DNA of 38,129 bases, taken from positions 1 to 38,129 of the forward strand of contig CACLZW010000014.1 in the NCBI GenBank assembly GCA_902611475.1, written 5' to 3'. Numbering within the stretch: position 1 is the stretch's first letter; each line of letters begins with the position of its first letter. A program made the translations under genes and the position numbers. Positions 7,299-16,716 of the stretch are shown one piece after another. Source of the DNA: an uncultured Alphaproteobacteria bacterium (GTDB taxonomy: Bacteria > Pseudomonadota > Alphaproteobacteria > Rhodobacterales > Rhodobacteraceae). A model generated the notes under the pieces. The model had not been told where the DNA came from and searched no databases. It was given only the letters and a program-made list of their open reading frames with translations.

Positions 7299-9062
7299 AT
7301 GGCTAGTGTAAACAGAAGACTAACATCTATTTTGGCAACTGATTGTGTGGGATTTAGCAGTCTAATGGAAAAAGATGAAGAGAAAACACTAGATAATTTA
7401 AAGGCCTGTCGTTCTATTATAGATCCCTATATTGAAGAATTTGGTGGAAAAATTTTCTATACCGCCGGAGACTCTGTTATTGCTGAATTTGCGAGTCCCG
7501 TTTCCTGTGTCAACGCTGCGATAAACTTTCAAAAAGCTATTGATGAAAGAAATAAAGTAACCGAAGAAAGCTCAATCATGACATGGCGAGTGGGAGTGCA
7601 TATGGATGATGTGATTGTTGAAAAGGATAACATTTATGGTAGTGGTGTTAACATAGCTGCACGGTTGGAGGCTGCTTGCACTCCTGGCCAAATACTAATT
7701 TCATCAACAGTAAAGGATCAAGTTGATAATAAAATAGAATTCAAAGTTGAAGATGCGGGTACTAAGGCATTAAAGAATATTTCCGATAGTTATCAGACGT
7801 TTGGCATTTCTCCAACAGGTGGAAAAGTAGAGAAGACTGATGGTAGGAGCTACGCAAAAAAGGAGTCTGAGAAAAATTATAAGCCAAAGCTAGCTGTCAT
7901 GCCGTTCTCGAATGCTAGCAATGACGAAGATAGTGGCTATTTAGTAGATGGAATCGTAGAGGACTTAATAACTGAATTTTCCATGATAAGAGAATTAGAG
8001 CTAGTCTCTCGACAATCATGCTTCGATTTTAGAGACAACGAGATGGATCTGAAAGCATTCTGTGAAAAGTTTGGTGTTGATTACGTTGTTGTTGGAAGTA
8101 TTCGTTCATCTGGTAAAAGGGTAAGAATCTCAGTTGAATTATCTGACGCAAAAGATGATAGCCAGATATGGAGCCAAAAGTTTGATAAAATCATCGAAGA
8201 TATCTTTGATGTACAAGATGAAATAGTTAGACAAATTTCTGGAAAACTTCTGGGAGAGATTGAATTATCGAGCCTGGAAAGAGCTCAAAGAAAACCCACT
8301 GAAAATTTGTCTTCTTACGAACTACTTTTGAAGGGCAAAGTTTTACACCACAAAATACAAAAGGATGCGTTGCAAAACGCCTTAACCACTTTTGATGAAG
8401 CTATAAAAGCTGACGAGACTAACGGCCAAGCGTACGCTTGGAAAGCCTGTGCACTTGGTCAAGGGTTGAGTAGAGGTTTTATTGAAGGTGATATGGCTGA
8501 AATATGGAGTGAAGCGGAAGGATGCCTTAAAAAGGCACATGAACTTAATGACAATGATTTTGAGGTTCATCGATTGATGGCCGAGGTTAATTTATCGGGT
8601 AGAAATTTTAGAGTGGCAGAAAGGCATGCTGCCAAGGCATATAAGATGGTTCCGAATGACCCACGTGTCTTATCAGTTTATGGAGAAGTGTCGCTACGGC
8701 TAGGTAAAATCGATCAGGGTTTAGATGCCTTGAAATTAGCTTTAGAGATCGACCCAATTGCACAAGGTAAAACAAATTCTGACTCCAGAACATCTCCAGT
8801 ATTGTTCGGTGAGTATTTGGCCAGAAATAAAGACAATTGTCTCGAGTTAATAGAAAAATTAGAAGATATAGACTCTAAATCATGGCTTTTAACTGCAAAG
8901 CTCTGTAGTGATGAGGAACACGATATAAAAGAAGAAGGATGGTATAAACGCGGAAAGGAAGAGTTTAATGATAAAGATTGGGCAGCTGAAGTTGATAGCT
9001 TTCGGCTTAATAATGAAGGAGCAAAAGAGTCGCTAATAGAGTTTGCTGAAAGTCTTTTTTAA
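7299..9062 (+). CDS. Class III adenylate/guanylate cyclase with TolB-like and TPR regions
   Basis: 587 residues. The N-terminal cyclase domain (1-175) has metal-binding Asp15 (ATDCVGFSSLM) and Asp58 (YTAGDSVIAEF), Lys51 as a candidate purine contact, and Asn118/Arg122 in GSGVNIAARLE. The active site therefore looks complete. Residues about 195-320 form a TolB-N-like domain (KPKLAVMPFSN, LVDGIVEDLITEFS, DYVVVGSIR), followed by tetratricopeptide helices (about 330-500). This architecture is common in alphaproteobacteria. The cyclase should make cAMP (or cGMP) in the cytoplasm, with the C-terminal part as sensor or scaffold. There is no transmembrane segment. It has its own ATG, 157 bases after the previous gene, and converges on the FAD gene. 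Confidence 0.9.
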   Translation: MASVNRRLTSILATDCVGFSSLMEKDEEKTLDNLKACRSIIDPYIEEFGGKIFYTAGDSVIAEFASPVSCVNAAINFQKAIDERNKVTEESSIMTWRVGVHMDDVIVEKDNIYGSGVNIAARLEAACTPGQILISSTVKDQVDNKIEFKVEDAGTKALKNISDSYQTFGISPTGGKVEKTDGRSYAKKESEKNYKPKLAVMPFSNASNDEDSGYLVDGIVEDLITEFSMIRELELVSRQSCFDFRDNEMDLKAFCEKFGVDYVVVGSIRSSGKRVRISVELSDAKDDSQIWSQKFDKIIEDIFDVQDEIVRQISGKLLGEIELSSLERAQRKPTENLSSYELLLKGKVLHHKIQKDALQNALTTFDEAIKADETNGQAYAWKACALGQGLSRGFIEGDMAEIWSEAEGCLKKAHELNDNDFEVHRLMAEVNLSGRNFRVAERHAAKAYKMVPNDPRVLSVYGEVSLRLGKIDQGLDALKLALEIDPIAQGKTNSDSRTSPVLFGEYLARNKDNCLELIEKLEDIDSKSWLLTAKLCSDEEHDIKEEGWYKRGKEEFNDKDWAAEVDSFRLNNEGAKESLIEFAESLF

Positions 9063-9091
9063 AGGCTTAAATAAACAAGTCTTAAAAAATT

Positions 9092-10039
9092 TTAACGAGT
9101 TAATATATGTTCCGCTAACGTTATTCCACTAGAGGCGGCATCTAGAATTGTTCCACCTAAACACCAATCACCGCAAATGCCGACATTTTCTTCGTTATAA
9201 AATAGCCAAGATTTCCCCAAAGATCGTTCGGTGAATCCATAAAGCCAACGGTGGCCAGCTTCGTAAGTTGGTTTAGGTAAAGAAAAGGGGACGGCATCTA
9301 CTATCTCTTTAAGCAACAGCTCTTTAATTGTATCTTTGTCATTTTTAACGACTTTCTTGGCAAAAGGTTCTTTAGTGTGAACAGTTAAGCAGAATAACTG
9401 CTGCTTACATTTGAATCGATTATTTTCTACGTGAACATGAATTTTTTCGTTCGAGAAATATTTATCTTTTATAGGTTTTGGATTTAGATCAAAGGAAAAA
9501 AGAGCAGCTGCAGAGCTCCTCATTTGGACACTTTCTAATAGACCATCAAACTCATTGATTTGTTTATTAATTAACGTTTTAGCTTGATACGGAGGTATTG
9601 AAAGTATTAATAAATCATAAGGTGTGTTTTCGTAAACTCTACCCCTACACTGTATACCTATAGTCTTATTTTGTAAATTTAACGAAATAGCCTCACAGCT
9701 CTCCTGTATATTTAAATTCGCCCCACAATAATTTACAAAGTCGGCAACTGAATTTATGGGCTCAAATAGATTTCCTTTGCGCTGAATTATTTTTTCTTTC
9801 TCTGCTCTTTTGAATATTTCTAACCCAAATTCTGGCAATTCTTTATGACCGTAAAAGTCAGGTAAGGAACTTGCACCATGATGGAATACAGCTCCATCAG
9901 TTCGTCGTGTACTAAGCCTTCCACCTATATTCCTGCCTTTATCAAGTATAAGAACTGAATGACCAGCTTCGGCTAATCTTTTGCCACATAATAATCCAGA
10001 TATTCCAGCGCCAATTACTACAATTTTCTTCTCATTCAT
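9092..10039 (-). CDS. Renalase-like FAD-dependent amine oxidoreductase
   Basis: 315 residues. The N-terminal dinucleotide-binding motif GAGISG (10-15) is followed by Asp33 for the ribose and the GG-R motif IGGRLSTRR (38-46) of monoamine-oxidase/renalase-type flavoproteins. The C-terminal flavin motif ENVGICGDWCLGGTILDAASSG (about 285-306) closes the fold. Relatives oxidise amines or aberrant reduced nicotinamides; the substrate here is unknown. It is the last gene of a leftward run, 13 bases after the small zinc-ribbon-like gene, and may be co-transcribed with it. Confidence 0.8.
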   Translation of the reverse strand: MNEKKIVVIGAGISGLLCGKRLAEAGHSVLILDKGRNIGGRLSTRRTDGAVFHHGASSLPDFYGHKELPEFGLEIFKRAEKEKIIQRKGNLFEPINSVADFVNYCGANLNIQESCEAISLNLQNKTIGIQCRGRVYENTPYDLLILSIPPYQAKTLINKQINEFDGLLESVQMRSSAAALFSFDLNPKPIKDKYFSNEKIHVHVENNRFKCKQQLFCLTVHTKEPFAKKVVKNDKDTIKELLLKEIVDAVPFSLPKPTYEAGHRWLYGFTERSLGKSWLFYNEENVGICGDWCLGGTILDAASSGITLAEHILTR

Positions 10040-10052
10040 ATTTAGATCACAA

Positions 10053-10319
10053 CTAGGTTTGACGTTTATTTTTGTTAGACTTATTCAAAATAAGAGATAA
10101 ATTATTCAATTTTGATAAATAAGCAATGAGGGGGTAACCTTTTTTTTCAGAACATTCTTTATGCATAAAAAAGCAATTTATACATAGGGCTAGTTTTCTT
10201 TTTTTTCCAATATCTATTCTGGTTATTGGAATTGTTTCATCATAATCAGGATGAGGATTTTCTGTTGCCTTACAAAAATCACACTTTGCTTCAGGTTGGT
10301 TATAAATAAAGTTTTGCAT
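10053..10319 (-). CDS. Small Cys-rich putative zinc-binding protein
   Basis: An 88-residue protein from the ATG at 10319. I chose this start because it lies 2 bases after the upstream stop with an AAGAG site; a longer frame from 10340 overlaps that stop. It carries CDFCKATE and, about 35 residues on, CINCFFMHKEC: two CxxC-type knuckles typical of a zinc ribbon. The C-terminus is basic. I do not know the family. It is paired with a second Cys/His-rich small gene immediately upstream. Confidence 0.6.
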   Translation of the reverse strand: MQNFIYNQPEAKCDFCKATENPHPDYDETIPITRIDIGKKRKLALCINCFFMHKECSEKKGYPLIAYLSKLNNLSLILNKSNKNKRQT

Positions 10320-10321
10320 TT

Positions 10322-10567
10322 TTAGCTCTTTTCTAAGCATCTGAAGTCAGCTGGAGGTCTATTTCCTTCAAAATCAATATGACAGATATTTTTCTCATGA
10401 CGTTGGCACCAAACTTGAATGCCAATTCGAGTAAACCCGACATCAACCTTTATATAATCTCTCAGAGCTATGTCTGGGTTATCTAAATTTTTATATTCTT
10501 TGAGGCACGCTTCGCAGACGATGGGCTGATTTACATTATACAATAGATTTTCGTAGTTTTCGTTCAA
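10322..10567 (-). CDS. Small Cys/His-rich putative zinc-binding protein
   Basis: An 81-residue protein with CEACLKEY near residue 18 and a distal VWCQRHEKNICHIDFEG segment with Cys and His residues, suggesting a metal site. It resembles small uncharacterised proteobacterial proteins with the VWCxRHxxNxxHIDFEG pattern, which I recall only as hypothetical. It is translationally close (2 bases) to the next zinc-ribbon-like gene, and both precede the FAD oxidoreductase. A 94-base AT-rich gap separates it from the acyl-CoA ligase stop. Confidence 0.55.
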   Translation of the reverse strand: MNENYENLLYNVNQPIVCEACLKEYKNLDNPDIALRDYIKVDVGFTRIGIQVWCQRHEKNICHIDFEGNRPPADFRCLEKS

Positions 10568-10661
10568 AACATCTCCTTAACAATCAAAATAAGTTTTAAT
10601 AAAAATTTTCAAATCAACAAATGATCTTAGTTTTAAAAAATTAAAAATTAATATTGGAAAA

Positions 10662-12269
10662 TTATAATTTTTTGTAAGCCCTCTCTCTAAGAGAAGCCTT
10701 GATAATTTTACCATTTACATTCCGTGGAAGTGGTTCTGTGGTGATTGTAATTTTATCGGGAACCTTGTAGTCGGCAACTTTTTTCGACAGTTGGAGCCGA
10801 ATTTCATTAGGCTCGAGTGAGGCTGATGAAGGAAACACAAAAGCGTGTGATCTTTCGCCAAGTATGGGGCAAGGGTAGGGCACCAGAGCGGCCTCTTGGA
10901 CATCATCCATTAAGATCATTAGGTTTTCTATTTCGGCGCTAAAAATTTTATATCCACCACGATTTATCATGTCTTTTTTTCTATCATGAATTCGTATAAA
11001 ACCATTTTCATCTTGGCTGGCGATATCACCAGACTTCCAGTAACCGTTTTCGAAGGAGTTCTGAGTAGCCTTTTCGTTTTTCCAATATCCTGGTACAACC
11101 ATAGGACCTTTAATCCATAGCTCTCCAGGCTCACCTTGATTTATCTCTTCATTATTTTCGTTAACAATCTTTATTTTACCGCAAGGTACTACTAGACCTA
11201 CGCTATCACCTTTGTCATTGCAATTAATTGGAATGATAGTGGTAGGGGAAGTGGTTTCAGTTGCACCGTATGCATTAATTAAACTTAGGAATGGCAACTT
11301 TGAAGCCAATTTCTTCCTAACAGCATCAGGCATTGGAGCTCCCCCAAAAGCACCTATTCTCCACGATTGTAGATCTTCACTAATTAACGCATTGCGATGA
11401 AGTAGTAATGCGTACATTGCTGGAACAAGTATTGAATATGTTAATCCATGTTTCTTTGCAAGACTTGCAAACTCTTGTACTTCAAAATGCTCCATAATGA
11501 CAATTTTCCCTACACATCCAATTAAGGTCAGAATTTGAGCTACTAGTCCAGTAACATGGCTTGCAGGTACAGCAAGAATAGTGCATTCACCATCTTTAAG
11601 TCCGAGCTCCATTTGGAAATGTAGAAAAGAATGGACTAGCCCAAGATGGGTCAATATAGCTCCTTTTGGGCGACCGGTAGTACCAGAGGTATATAATAGT
11701 ATGGCTGGGTCTTCCTCATCAATCTTTTTTAAAGTGATGTTTACCCCAACGCCTTTTTCAAGTAATTCATTAAATTTTAGACATCCAGTTCGAGTCTCAG
11801 CTTGCGTAGTTATAAAAAGAATAGAGTTACCATCTTCACTAAAAGGCTGTTCTTTCTCGGTTTCTTTATCAAATAAAACTGCGTGTACCCCTGCATCATC
11901 ATAAAGAGAAATAAGCTCCTCTTTTTTATGTCTATGACTAACAGGCATAGCAATTAGCCCGGTTTTGAATGAAGCAAATAGAGCGACAACAAACTCAATA
12001 CTATTTGCAAGATTGATAACAAGGATATTTTTCTCTTTTAGCCCAGATTTCAACAACCCTCCAGCAAAGCTATCGGACAACTCATCGAGTTTTTTATAAC
12101 TTACGGTTTTATCTTTGAAAACTAGAGCCGTTCGGTTTGGATATTTGTCAACGACGTTTTTATAAATTTCAAGAAAGTCATTTGGTCTATTGCCAAAACA
12201 TAAAAAGTCTCGACCATTATAATGAGTTTCGAATTTTTTTTTTAATCCTATTGAACTATTCCTTGGCAT
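10662..12269 (-). CDS. Class I AMP-dependent acyl-CoA synthetase/ligase
   Basis: 535 residues of the ANL (adenylate-forming) superfamily. The P-loop motif LLYTSGTTGRPKGAILTH lies near residue 200. NAYGATETTSP (about 345), YWKSGDIASQDENGF (about 425), HDRKKDMINRGGYKI (hinge) and the catalytic lysine region PRNVNGKIIKASL at the C-terminus are all present. It activates a carboxylic acid to its acyl-AMP and then CoA thioester in the cytoplasm; chain length cannot be read. I preferred ATG 12269 with AAGGTG 6 bases upstream over the GTG at 12275. It is not part of the repeat-flanked ligase cassette at 21374 and is only distantly similar to it. Confidence 0.9.
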   Translation of the reverse strand: MPRNSSIGLKKKFETHYNGRDFLCFGNRPNDFLEIYKNVVDKYPNRTALVFKDKTVSYKKLDELSDSFAGGLLKSGLKEKNILVINLANSIEFVVALFASFKTGLIAMPVSHRHKKEELISLYDDAGVHAVLFDKETEKEQPFSEDGNSILFITTQAETRTGCLKFNELLEKGVGVNITLKKIDEEDPAILLYTSGTTGRPKGAILTHLGLVHSFLHFQMELGLKDGECTILAVPASHVTGLVAQILTLIGCVGKIVIMEHFEVQEFASLAKKHGLTYSILVPAMYALLLHRNALISEDLQSWRIGAFGGAPMPDAVRKKLASKLPFLSLINAYGATETTSPTTIIPINCNDKGDSVGLVVPCGKIKIVNENNEEINQGEPGELWIKGPMVVPGYWKNEKATQNSFENGYWKSGDIASQDENGFIRIHDRKKDMINRGGYKIFSAEIENLMILMDDVQEAALVPYPCPILGERSHAFVFPSSASLEPNEIRLQLSKKVADYKVPDKITITTEPLPRNVNGKIIKASLRERAYKKL

Positions 12270-12275
12270 GAGCAC

Positions 12276-12572
12276 CTTACAGAGAAAGCTTTCTTTTATT
12301 AAACTTATTTTTAGATTGTTTTAAAGTTTTATTTAAAAATTATGCTGCCTGCAATAATTACGATATTATCAATAACATGGCAAATTGAGTGCTTTAATAC
12401 AATTTTCCCCACCAAGAAAAAGCCAATTTTGTATTTCTTTGGATTTTATTTTCAATTTTAAATCCTTTGAATTGGAAAATAGCAATCTCGACAACAGTTG
12501 TAGGCATTTATTTTGTAGTGACTGACTTAAATTTAAGAAAAAGCGTTGAATAAAAGCGCATCGAGTTTTGCT
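12276..12572. other. AT-rich intergenic region, possible membrane-peptide remnant
   Basis: About 300 bases between two leftward genes. It should hold the acyl-CoA ligase promoter. On the plus strand 12398-12553 is open without an ATG and would encode about 51 residues with two hydrophobic stretches (VFLWILFSILNPL and ISTTVVGIYFVVT). It may be a decayed membrane gene or chance. I see no other feature. Confidence 0.3.
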
Positions 12573-13562
12573 TTAAAATGGCTTACTTTTTATCCATTCA
12601 ACAGTTTCACGCATGATCGTAGGGAAATCCCTTATCTTAATTCCAAGACTATCTCTTCGTTTAAAATCAAATTGTGTTGGTGGTACGGGATCTCCTGACA
12701 TCGGTTCAGGCATTTGCATGTCTGGTATTAACTTCTGACACTCCTTATAAATGTCATTCCAATGGAAACTTTCCAAGACCCCAAAGTATCGACCAGAAGC
12801 TGAAGGGTTTTCGTATGCCGCCATAAACAGCTTTGCTAAGTCTTGGAGATGTATTAACGAAGCTGAGTCATTTGGAACTTTTTGGTGTCTCGGAGGTCCC
12901 CCTTCGAGGACACTTTTAATCCATAAAAATGGATTATGTTTAAAATGCTCTGGTAATATGGCGGGCCCGTACAATCCAGTAGGCAGAAACACGGACAGCC
13001 GCAAATTATTTTCATTACAAAATTTGAACGCTGCTTTCTCCATATATGTTTTAGCAGCTGACGTATACTTTTTTGAATTGCATTGCTCTTTTTCATCAGA
13101 CCAATGATCCAGCTCGTTTTTTATTAGAACTTGGGGAATGGGGTTTGTACTAGAAGTAGAGGAACAAATTAAGATATTCTTAACGTTATTTATTTTTGCT
13201 GACTTAAGAATATTGAGGCACCCATCCACTGTGGGCTTGATGATTTCATTATAGCCTCTTTCATCATCAAGCTCTTTTGCAGGTGTTCCATCAAAGCCTT
13301 TATATGTGGGTATAAGACAACAGATAATAGCCGCATCGGAATTGATGAGAGGATTATCCAATGAAGAAACTTCCGCCATATCTGCCGGGAAAAATTTGGC
13401 ATTATTCCCAGAAGGAAGGCTTTTTAATCTGGTAATTCTATCTTGCCTCTCGATATCTCTAAGTGTGCCATTGACATGATACCCTCTATCTAATGCCTCT
13501 CTTAAAATGCTTGAACCAACTAAACCGCTAGCCCCAAAAATAGTTAATAACTTTTTCTCCAT
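12573..13562 (-). CDS. Extended SDR (NAD(P)-dependent epimerase/dehydratase family)
   Basis: 329 residues. The N-terminal Rossmann motif is GASGLVG (about 10-16). ADMAEV and CSSTSSTNP mark the central strands, and a C-terminal substrate domain contains LPTGLYGP and SLIHLQDLAKLF. It resembles the dihydroflavonol-reductase/aldehyde-reductase branch. The catalytic region reads KKYTSAAKTYMEKAA: the Tyr-Lys spacing is one residue longer than the usual YxxxK, so activity or alignment deserves checking. ATG 13562 is preferred (GAGGTG five bases upstream) over the adjacent TTG. It lies 50 bases after the antiporter gene in the same direction. Confidence 0.8.
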   Translation of the reverse strand: MEKKLLTIFGASGLVGSSILREALDRGYHVNGTLRDIERQDRITRLKSLPSGNNAKFFPADMAEVSSLDNPLINSDAAIICCLIPTYKGFDGTPAKELDDERGYNEIIKPTVDGCLNILKSAKINNVKNILICSSTSSTNPIPQVLIKNELDHWSDEKEQCNSKKYTSAAKTYMEKAAFKFCNENNLRLSVFLPTGLYGPAILPEHFKHNPFLWIKSVLEGGPPRHQKVPNDSASLIHLQDLAKLFMAAYENPSASGRYFGVLESFHWNDIYKECQKLIPDMQMPEPMSGDPVPPTQFDFKRRDSLGIKIRDFPTIMRETVEWIKSKPF

Positions 13563-13615
13563 CAATTCACCTCTTAAAATTTAATTTCAGTATTCCTTAG
13601 TTTCCTAAAATCAGT

Positions 13616-15151
13616 TTAGTCCTTTAGAAAAATTTCAGTTACGCCAATACCCGTTGCTTGATAAGCATCATATATTTCATCAGCTCCTGAAATTTTAAGC
13701 GTCTCAGGATTGCCTTGAGATCGCGTGGGCACAATTATTTTTCCCTTGAAGCCGTAACGCCTTGCTTGTTGTGTAGACCAATTTTGAGCATGAAATTCTG
13801 GTAAAGCTAAGATAATGGCTTTTAATTTTCCAAATCTTAGCTTCGACCAAAACCCTGGATCCTCTGCATCAGCAAATGTAACCCTTTTCCCAGATTTTAA
13901 CTGTTCCTTAACAAGATTAGTATCAGCATCAAAACCTACGACTTTTACATTGTTAGCTGACAAATTATCAAAAATCGCACTACCGACTCTTCCCATGCCT
14001 AGCACCATAACATCGGCTCCGCCACATGTGTGAGGTTGCTCGTCTGGATGGTGTTGACGTCTTTCGAAGGTAACTAAATACTTTTCAATTACCACAAAAA
14101 TCTCATGTACCGAATTATTCAAGATAGCACCTAAAGCAAAGCTAAAGCATATAGTGCATGTTAGAATGGAGAACGTCTCTGAATTTAACAGCCCACTTTG
14201 TTCCCACGACGATATAAGTATTAATGAAAACTCTGAGTAAGTTGCTAATGAAATGACTATTAAAAAAGCGGTGTAGGCTCTTAGCTTAAACACCAATAGA
14301 AGGCCAAATAAAATAATAGATTTAATAAATATTAGGCTCGTTATCAAAAATGCGCTTTGAATAATTTGTAAATTTAGATCTAAGCTCATCCCGAGAGAGA
14401 AGAAAAATGCTACTAATAAGATCTCTCTAATTGTCCATATTCTTTCCCCGAGCTGTTTTGCAGACTTATAATTAGCCATTAACATACCAAGAGTGAGGGC
14501 ACCTATTTCTCCTGATAATCCAGCGTATTTAAAAAGAGCAGAGCCTAATAACAAAGCCAATAAGATTGTAGCAATAAGCTCTAATTCTTCACTCGGGTTA
14601 AATTTCTCTAATAATATTTTTAGTATTGGAATTAATAGGGGTAACGCAAGAAGGTAAAGCGTTGAAGGTGTCCATGATGAGTCATTTGTAAGTAACAGTA
14701 CTATAAGAGCTAAGATATCTTGAAAAATTAACAATGATATAGCTAGTCTGCCGTGAAAGGTTGTTAGTTCATTTCGATTTTCGAGAGCCTTTGAAGCTAT
14801 GATGGTGCTGGAGAAGGTAAAAGCTAAACAAATGAGCACCTTAATTTCTATGCTTATACCAAGATTAAGAAGTATAAGAAAAACAAAAAAAACGGCGGTA
14901 GAGTGCATCAAGAATACTAAAAATAGTGAGGTATTTAGCAGTGATGAGGGTTTGATTTTCAAACCAATTGAAAATAACAGGAGTTCTACGCCAATCTCTG
15001 ATGGTATGTCTAATAATGATTGTCCGCTTCCATCATAAAGTGAGAACAAGTAACCCGATAGAATAAAGCCTACTATTGTTGGGATAAATATCAACCTGCA
15101 CAAATAGCCAGCAAAAAGTGCACCCGCCATCCATAACAGTATTGTTTCCAA
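13616..15151 (-). CDS. CPA2-family K+(Na+)/H+ antiporter with TrkA-N domain (KefB/YbaL-like)
   Basis: 511 residues. About 12 transmembrane helices (residues 1-365) include the CPA2 features GFILSGYLF, EIGVELLLFSIGLKI, AFTFSSTIIASK and LLIFQDILALI with the conserved ion-binding Asp. A cytosolic RCK/TrkA-N domain follows (about 380-500), with VMVLGMGRVGSAI as the nucleotide-binding glycine motif and VVGFDAD. The protein should exchange K+ or Na+ for protons across the inner membrane, gated by nucleotide. The TrkA-C domain seen in some relatives is absent. It is 50 bases upstream of the SDR gene. Confidence 0.85.
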   Translation of the reverse strand: METILLWMAGALFAGYLCRLIFIPTIVGFILSGYLFSLYDGSGQSLLDIPSEIGVELLLFSIGLKIKPSSLLNTSLFLVFLMHSTAVFFVFLILLNLGISIEIKVLICLAFTFSSTIIASKALENRNELTTFHGRLAISLLIFQDILALIVLLLTNDSSWTPSTLYLLALPLLIPILKILLEKFNPSEELELIATILLALLLGSALFKYAGLSGEIGALTLGMLMANYKSAKQLGERIWTIREILLVAFFFSLGMSLDLNLQIIQSAFLITSLIFIKSIILFGLLLVFKLRAYTAFLIVISLATYSEFSLILISSWEQSGLLNSETFSILTCTICFSFALGAILNNSVHEIFVVIEKYLVTFERRQHHPDEQPHTCGGADVMVLGMGRVGSAIFDNLSANNVKVVGFDADTNLVKEQLKSGKRVTFADAEDPGFWSKLRFGKLKAIILALPEFHAQNWSTQQARRYGFKGKIIVPTRSQGNPETLKISGADEIYDAYQATGIGVTEIFLKD

Positions 15152-15241
15152 GTTTTATCCCTTATTTAATTTATTTAAGATTAGTTTTAAAAGACACTCC
15201 GTCAAATTAGTTTCCTCGATATTGGTTTAAAAGTTTTCTTC

Positions 15242-16156
15242 CTACTGTAGTTTTTCATCTTTATGGCTTTTATGCTTTAGAATGCCCGAAGCCAAGAATA
15301 CACCAATGGCAACCAAAAAAATTCCAATCATCTTGATTGCAGGTACAGTTTCTTCTAAAAACATAATCCCTCCCAGCATTGCAAGTATTGGTGTTAATGC
15401 ACCGAACGCGCCCATCTCCGATGCTCCTATTAATCGAACCCCATAGTTGAAAAGAATGGTAGCTAAAATACCGATTATTAAACTTTGAATAACTATAGTA
15501 ACGCCTATATCAAACGCAGATACATCATTGAAGTTTACTCTTCCTGTGAGGAGTAATATAGGGGTAATAAATAGAGTGCCCCAAAACAAACCTATCACAA
15601 GACCGTGAAGGGGAGTAAGCCCACTTTGCCGAAAAATAACTGAATAGACGGCAAATAATCCCGACCCAACAAGAAAAAGAATATGGCCCCTCCAAACTCC
15701 TTCGTCAGAATGAAATAAAATTTGCCATAAGCCAACTAATAGTGCCCCAACCAATATAACAAACAAGCCAGTTCGACGTATTTGGTCAAACTTTTCGCCT
15801 AAAATCAAAAAAGCAGCCAACGCGGTCCAAAAAGGTAGCATACCAGGAGCAAGCACCCCACCATCGGACGCTGGTGCAAACGATAGTCCACTTGAAACAA
15901 TGTATGGGAAAATAGCGCTAGCACCAATCATCAACATTCCAGCTTTAAACCAAGATAGACCTCTGGGGATCAAATCATATTTGATCATAAAAGGTGCCAT
16001 GATCAAGGTGCTCGGTACTAATCTTAAAAATAAAACCTCCTCGACTGTAAAGCTAGTGCTTACAGAAAATCTGGTAGCAACTATAAAAACAGCCCAGATA
16101 AAAACTGTCATTAAAGCAACAATAATTCCTAAATATCGGTGATCTAAATTAAGCAT
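15242..16156 (-). CDS. EamA/DMT-superfamily exporter
   Basis: 304 residues with ten predicted hydrophobic helices arranged as two EamA repeats (about 8-145 and 155-295). The motif FIWAVFIVATRFSV opens the first repeat, and GALTPILAMLGGIMFLEE marks the second. Drug/metabolite transporters of this family export amino acids, nucleosides or unknown metabolites; the substrate is not readable. It is the start-most gene of the leftward block, divergent from the GFA gene across a 114-base gap that should hold both promoters. Confidence 0.85.
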   Translation of the reverse strand: MLNLDHRYLGIIVALMTVFIWAVFIVATRFSVSTSFTVEEVLFLRLVPSTLIMAPFMIKYDLIPRGLSWFKAGMLMIGASAIFPYIVSSGLSFAPASDGGVLAPGMLPFWTALAAFLILGEKFDQIRRTGLFVILVGALLVGLWQILFHSDEGVWRGHILFLVGSGLFAVYSVIFRQSGLTPLHGLVIGLFWGTLFITPILLLTGRVNFNDVSAFDIGVTIVIQSLIIGILATILFNYGVRLIGASEMGAFGALTPILAMLGGIMFLEETVPAIKMIGIFLVAIGVFLASGILKHKSHKDEKLQ

Positions 16157-16270
16157 GAGTTATTTCTATATATATTCAGCGATCTTTCTAGGTTTATTTT
16201 TAAAATTAGTTATACTCGTGTGGTTAAAGGCTCCATACTATGAAGAATTTGAGGATTAGAAAGGTGCTGA

Positions 16271-16687
16271 ATGAATATAGATGGAACATGTCTGTGTGGG
16301 CAAATTAAGTTTGAAGCGAATGTTGACCCAGAGACAACAACAATTTGTCACTGTACGGATTGCCAAATAAATTCTGGTACTGCATTTGGTTATGTCGTTG
16401 GTGCTATTAATGATAGCTTCAATCTTTTAAAAGGAGAATTGAGTTTTTATATCAAATTAGCAGATAGTGGTGCAAAACGTGAATTGGCATTTTGTGGAAA
16501 GTGTGGAACAAGAATTTATGCTAAACCTGAAAATGGGAAATCTGGTTTTTTTGGGTTGAGAGTCGGGACAATTAGACAAAGAAAGAGTCTCCATCCCAAG
16601 AGACAAGCATGGAAAAAGTCTTGTTTGGATTGGGTGGACTGTATCGAAACGGATCAGACATTTGATACGCAGCCAAAAATAAAGTAA
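16271..16687 (+). CDS. GFA-family (glutathione-dependent formaldehyde-activating-like) zinc protein
   Basis: 138 residues with the GFA/CENP-V zinc fold: GTCLCGQIKFEA (Cys7, Cys9), ICHCTDCQINSGTAFG (Cys26, Cys28, Cys31) and FCGKCGTRIY. Most of the structural and second-site cysteines are present. The founding member binds glutathione and was linked to S-hydroxymethylglutathione formation, but most family members have unknown roles. It probably forms a unit with the DUF1330 gene 29 bases downstream. Confidence 0.85.
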   Translation: MNIDGTCLCGQIKFEANVDPETTTICHCTDCQINSGTAFGYVVGAINDSFNLLKGELSFYIKLADSGAKRELAFCGKCGTRIYAKPENGKSGFFGLRVGTIRQRKSLHPKRQAWKKSCLDWVDCIETDQTFDTQPKIK

Positions 16688-16716
16688 ATGAAATATGAGA
16701 ATACTGAGGTTGAACT

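Noticed and set aside
9063-9091. Terminator between the cyclase and FAD genes
   Set aside because: The 29-base gap is T/A-rich, but I could not draw a convincing stem.
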